Part shown: piece by piece, positions 60,965-64,000 of the stretch
How positions within the stretch are numbered: position 1 is the stretch's first letter
Layout of the letters: each line of letters begins with the position of its first letter
Source of the DNA: Methanobacterium sp. UBA353
GTDB taxonomy: Archaea > Methanobacteriota > Methanobacteria > Methanobacteriales > Methanobacteriaceae
NCBI GenBank assembly: GCA_002496805.1
Contig: DALO01000016.1
Coordinates: forward strand, 62,001-126,000
Reading direction: 5' to 3'
Length of the DNA: 64,000 nt
The notes under the pieces: model-generated
Seen by the model: the letters and a program-made list of their open reading frames with translations, nothing else
What the model was told of the DNA's origin: nothing
The model's database searches: none
Translations under genes and position numbers: made by a program

Positions 60965-61749
60965 TAAGTTTCCTCCACTTTTTGCCCTTTCATAGTTAAA
61001 ATTTCTTTGGCGAGGTTATTATATGCTTCAGTTCCAACACATTCCTCATCATAAATCACACATGGTTTGCCATGACTAGGTGCTTCAGCCAGCTTCACAT
61101 TACGAGGAATCGTAGTTTTAAAGATAAATTCAGTTTCACCAAAGTATTGCTTAACATTCTGGTAAACATCTCTCCCTAACCTAGTTCGAGAATCATAAAG
61201 CGTGATTAAAATTCCTTTGATGGGTGAAGGACTGTTTAAACGAGTTTCTACCAAGTTCATGGCATCTAATAGATCAGCCATTCCTTCTAATGCATAAAAT
61301 TCGGCTTGAATTGGAATTATGACGCTGTCCGCAGCCACTAATGAATTTATTGTCAGTATACCCAAGGAAGGGGGTACATCCACAAAAATATAATCATAAT
61401 TCTCCTGAATATCATCCATGGCCTCTTTTAGAATGAATGGGAATCCTATATCTTTGCTAAGTTCGATCTCTGCACCACTCAGTGAGATGTGGCTGGGAAG
61501 AAGATCTAATCCTGAAATTTCTGTTGCAACAATAGCCTCATCCAGAGTTTGTTGTCCAGTTAAAACCCGATATATTGAATTATCTTCATTTTTCTCCAAC
61601 CCAAATGCAGTGGTAGCATTAGCTTGAGGATCCATATCTATAACCAATATATTCTTTCCAGAGATTGCTAATGAAGTAGAAAGGTTAACTGCAGTGGTGG
61701 TTTTACCACAGCCGCCCTTCTGATTTAAAATTGCTATTACTTCCGCCAT
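60964..61749 (-). CDS. parA: ParA/Soj-type ATPase
   Basis: 261 residues. The deviant Walker A KGGCGKTTTAVNLS (about 11-24) has the signature lysine of ParA/MinD. DMDPQANATTAFG (about 39-51) and DVPPSLG (Walker B) are as in Soj and other chromosomal ParAs. FYALEGMADLLD and the C-terminal GTEAYNNLAKEI complete the family. ParA dimers bind DNA non-specifically and move ParB-bound cargo. No N-terminal HTH is present, so any repression of its promoter probably needs the partner. It is coupled to the partner gene, and TTATAAG units lie 19-46 nt upstream of its ATG, over the probable promoter. Confidence 0.93.
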   Translation of the reverse strand: MAEVIAILNQKGGCGKTTTAVNLSTSLAISGKNILVIDMDPQANATTAFGLEKNEDNSIYRVLTGQQTLDEAIVATEISGLDLLPSHISLSGAEIELSKDIGFPFILKEAMDDIQENYDYIFVDVPPSLGILTINSLVAADSVIIPIQAEFYALEGMADLLDAMNLVETRLNSPSPIKGILITLYDSRTRLGRDVYQNVKQYFGETEFIFKTTIPRNVKLAEAPSHGKPCVIYDEECVGTEAYNNLAKEILTMKGQKVEET

Positions 61750-61767
61750 AATTGGATCTCCATTTAC

Positions 61768-61806
<39 letters not shown>

Positions 61807-61879
61807 TCATCAATATCCCTGAAGATCTCTAGAATAAACCGGGCAAATTGTATCAAAATAAATTAAAATAAAATTTAAT

Positions 61880-63070
61880 CTAAAAAACTGGAATCAACCC
61901 TGAACTAGTTCCAGTAATGCATTCTCCTCCATTAGGAGTAACAATAAAGGTATTTTCTATACCAACCATTCCAACATTTTTAATGCCTTTTTTAGGCTCC
62001 ACCGCAAATACCATTCCCCTTTGAATTGGTTCATCAAATTTTTCTGCAATAACTGGAGTTTCATCAATTAATAAACCTATTCCATGTCCAAGAAACTTTA
62101 CCTTGTGTTTTCCAAAACCCATGAAGTTTTCAAGAAATTCTTCATCCAAATTATCCATAATATTCCTATAAATGTCGGAAGGAATTGCTCCAGGTTTAAG
62201 CATGGTTGCAATTTCATTTTGTATTTCAACACACTTTTGGTGTGCATCAATGGCATGTTGAGGTAATGAACAACCAAACATGTAAGTCATAGTCTTATCA
62301 GTGTTATAGCCATCAACTCCACAACCAACATCAGCAAAAACAAGATTTCCCTTCTTTAATTTCCTATCACGGCTTCCTAAAACTGGTGCTGCAGGACTAA
62401 GACCATAATTTCCACTGGCACCATCAAAAGATGTTGGATAAAGTGAACTTTCACCAAAACCCACATGTCCCACAACAATTTCAGTGTCAAACATTCCAAA
62501 ACGAGTCACAGCATCATGGCCTTCCTCTATCAAAATAGAAAATATTTTTGATGCAAGAGTAGCCTCATTCATCCCTTCACAAAGTATGTTAGGCACTATA
62601 TCTTCTAATACATGTTGGTGTATCTTACCAGATTTTCTCATTAATGAAAGTTCATATTCACTTTTTACAGATCTAACTGAAGCTATAGAAGAATCTAAAG
62701 GTTTAAAATCATCAAAAGGAAAATGTTTATGAAATCTATGATATAGTGCTAAAGGCACAACTTCTGTTTCAAGATGTATACTATTTGGAAGTTTACTCAT
62801 ATGTTTTGCTGCGTCACGGAAGCTATTCATTTGCTTTATATCTGGAAAAAATGATTCATCTTGTGCTCTCTGGAAACTACGCCTCACCCAAAATGTTGGT
62901 TCTTCATCTCTGGGAATAAGCAGCATCCCGTTTTGCATGGTCCCAGTGAAATAAAAAAGATTAATGTTACTAAAAATTACAGCCATATCCCACTCAGGAT
63001 CAACTTCAGACATGACCTCTTTAAATTTCCCCATTCTATTTTCAATTTCAGATAAAGGCGTTTTTTCCAT
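61880..63070 (-). CDS. M24-family metallopeptidase (Xaa-Pro dipeptidase-like)
   Basis: 396 residues. An N-terminal creatinase-type domain (about 1-130) precedes the pita-bread catalytic domain. All five metal ligands of M24 can be found: D in VFADVGCGVDGYNTD (two Asp, about 246-258), H in FLGHGIGL (about 330), E in FAVEPKK (about 357) and E in GIENTFIV (about 372). The enzyme should remove or cleave peptides with proline in the second position. The start ATG is at 63070. It is 34 bp downstream of the thrS stop codon on the same strand. Confidence 0.88.
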   Translation of the reverse strand: MEKTPLSEIENRMGKFKEVMSEVDPEWDMAVIFSNINLFYFTGTMQNGMLLIPRDEEPTFWVRRSFQRAQDESFFPDIKQMNSFRDAAKHMSKLPNSIHLETEVVPLALYHRFHKHFPFDDFKPLDSSIASVRSVKSEYELSLMRKSGKIHQHVLEDIVPNILCEGMNEATLASKIFSILIEEGHDAVTRFGMFDTEIVVGHVGFGESSLYPTSFDGASGNYGLSPAAPVLGSRDRKLKKGNLVFADVGCGVDGYNTDKTMTYMFGCSLPQHAIDAHQKCVEIQNEIATMLKPGAIPSDIYRNIMDNLDEEFLENFMGFGKHKVKFLGHGIGLLIDETPVIAEKFDEPIQRGMVFAVEPKKGIKNVGMVGIENTFIVTPNGGECITGTSSGLIPVF

Positions 63071-63104
63071 GGAATTACCCCCTACATTTATAATTAATGT
63101 GTAA

Positions 63105-64000
63105 TCAGAAATTAACCCTTCTAGAAATATTCATGGGAAGAGGTAATGGCCGGTAAGGCATTCCTTTAGTTTCTAGCCGGATAATATCGATCAATTCTTG
63201 AAGGCCCATTGAAACCTTTTGACCAGTTTCTCTTACATTTATAGTTAATTCCGCACCTTCCAGTTCACGATCTCCAATTACAATCACAAATGGTACCCAT
63301 TCTCCCCCTGCACTTCTGATTTTCTTACCCACTGTCTCGGGCCGTTCATCCACATCCACCCGGATATGGGCGTTGCGGAGTTCCCGTGCTAACTTGGCAG
63401 CGTGTTCTAAATGCCTTTCTGTAATGGGTATAATCCTGACTTGAGTGGGTGCAAGCCACAAAGGTAACATGGGCGCTTTTTCTTTCATGTCCAACGCTGA
63501 TTTTTCTAGTAAACTACAGATAACCCGTTCAATACTTCCAGTGGGGCTGCAATGCAATATTATAGGATGATTATCATGCTCTTCCGAGTCAATATAAGTT
63601 ATTCCAAATCTTTCTCCGCTTTCTACATCCATCTGAATAGTAGGATTCTCAATCGGCCTTCCAAGGTAATCAATCGCTGCAAAATCCATTTTACATACCC
63701 AGTAATGCTTTCTTTCGGGTAAAATTTCCAAGAGAACTGGTTTACCTATCTTTTCTGCCGCATGATTGATCCAGTCCTTGTTCTCTTGCATGAACTCCGC
63801 AGTAGTCCGAATAATAACTTCATAATTAACTTTTAAGTCTTCACCTGTCTTTTTACACATTTCTATCTGTTTTTGGAACTCTTCCATGGATTGAGCTAAG
63901 TCAACACATACAGTGTGTAAATCAGGCATAGTAAATCCCCGTAGTCTTTTTAAACCTACCACTTCACCTTTTTTCTCCAGTCGGAAACTGTAAGTTGATA
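63105..64000 (-). CDS. thrS: Threonyl-tRNA synthetase, C-terminal part (cut by window edge)
   Basis: The frame is open from the window end, so only the C-terminal about 298 residues are seen. GLKRLRGFTMPDLHTVC (near the edge) is the class II motif 2 region, and HPIILHCSPTGSIERVICSLLE (split; motif 3) follows. The anticodon-binding domain reads PLWLAPTQVRIIPITERH onward and ends RPLPLPMNISRRVNF. This is the archaeal ThrRS type with its own N-terminal editing domain outside the window. The internal ATG near 63962 is not the start. Confidence 0.93.
   Translation of the reverse strand, partial: STYSFRLEKKGEVVGLKRLRGFTMPDLHTVCVDLAQSMEEFQKQIEMCKKTGEDLKVNYEVIIRTTAEFMQENKDWINHAAEKIGKPVLLEILPERKHYWVCKMDFAAIDYLGRPIENPTIQMDVESGERFGITYIDSEEHDNHPIILHCSPTGSIERVICSLLEKSALDMKEKAPMLPLWLAPTQVRIIPITERHLEHAAKLARELRNAHIRVDVDERPETVGKKIRSAGGEWVPFVIVIGDRELEGAELTINVRETGQKVSMGLQELIDIIRLETKGMPYRPLPLPMNISRRVNF

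Overview
The window is chromosomal DNA of a hydrogenotrophic methanogen of the order Methanobacteriales, most likely a mesophilic, AT-rich Methanobacterium. The main evidence is F420-dependent methylene-H4MPT dehydrogenase (mtd), two coenzyme F430 genes (cfbB, cfbD), the CoM/CoB-linked fumarate reductase subunit tfrA, O-phosphoserine-tRNA(Cys) ligase (sepS), the Fae-Hps fusion, archaeal LeuRS and ThrRS, CTP-dependent riboflavin kinase, Alba and Get3. Start codons often follow a GGAGG or GGTGA Shine-Dalgarno sequence, and GTG or TTG starts occur. I see no rRNA, CRISPR array, insertion sequence or prophage.

Layout. 1-8.9 kb: edge-truncated HAD phosphatase, 5'-deoxyadenosine deaminase (dadD), divergent hisG, an FAH-fold enzyme, then leuS, cutA and nadE on the minus strand. 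9-20.3 kb: Get3-type ATPase, small cysteine-rich ORF, cupin, cbiE, ychF, a secreted lipoprotein, sfsA, a membrane-anchored M14-like protein, cfbD-hisH, an AIR-synthase-like protein and a pilin-like protein. 20.7-29.6 kb: HIT protein, tRNA-Arg(GCG), tfrA, sepS, ribK-ribB, a GATase/NTPase protein with reversed domain order, gatA. 29.8-41.5 kb: membrane proteins, alanine dehydrogenase, LysE exporter, HAD phosphatase, TMEM175-like channel, DUF362 ferredoxin, TIM-barrel protein, a padR-ABC transporter operon with a palindromic operator, a PQQ-type beta-propeller and alba. 41.8-49.2 kb: two tandem response regulators, leuA, DUF63, PHP, DUF1786, trpB2. 49.3-55.3 kb: fae-hps, iron-sulfur flavoprotein, ferredoxin-hisB, flavodoxin, HD protein, mtd. 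55.5-64 kb: a decayed lipoprotein gene, a polymerase-like membrane protein, cfbB, a radical SAM/HhH protein, a ParA-type ATPase with a small partner, an M24 peptidase and truncated thrS.

Biosynthetic genes are dispersed as is usual in this order: hisG, hisH and hisB lie at three loci, and cfbB and cfbD at two. The most unusual feature is at 60.3-61.8 kb. A ParA ATPase is translationally coupled to a 130-residue protein that keeps the LGKGLDALI motif of ParB N-termini but has no ParB DNA-binding or CTPase domain. Tandem arrays of a 7-bp unit (TTATAAG) lie just upstream of parA, downstream of the facing radical SAM gene, and again in a direct-repeat block about 9 kb away at 51.4-51.6 kb. Together they look like a candidate DNA segregation or nucleoid-positioning system with its own binding sites; this is inference from sequence alone.
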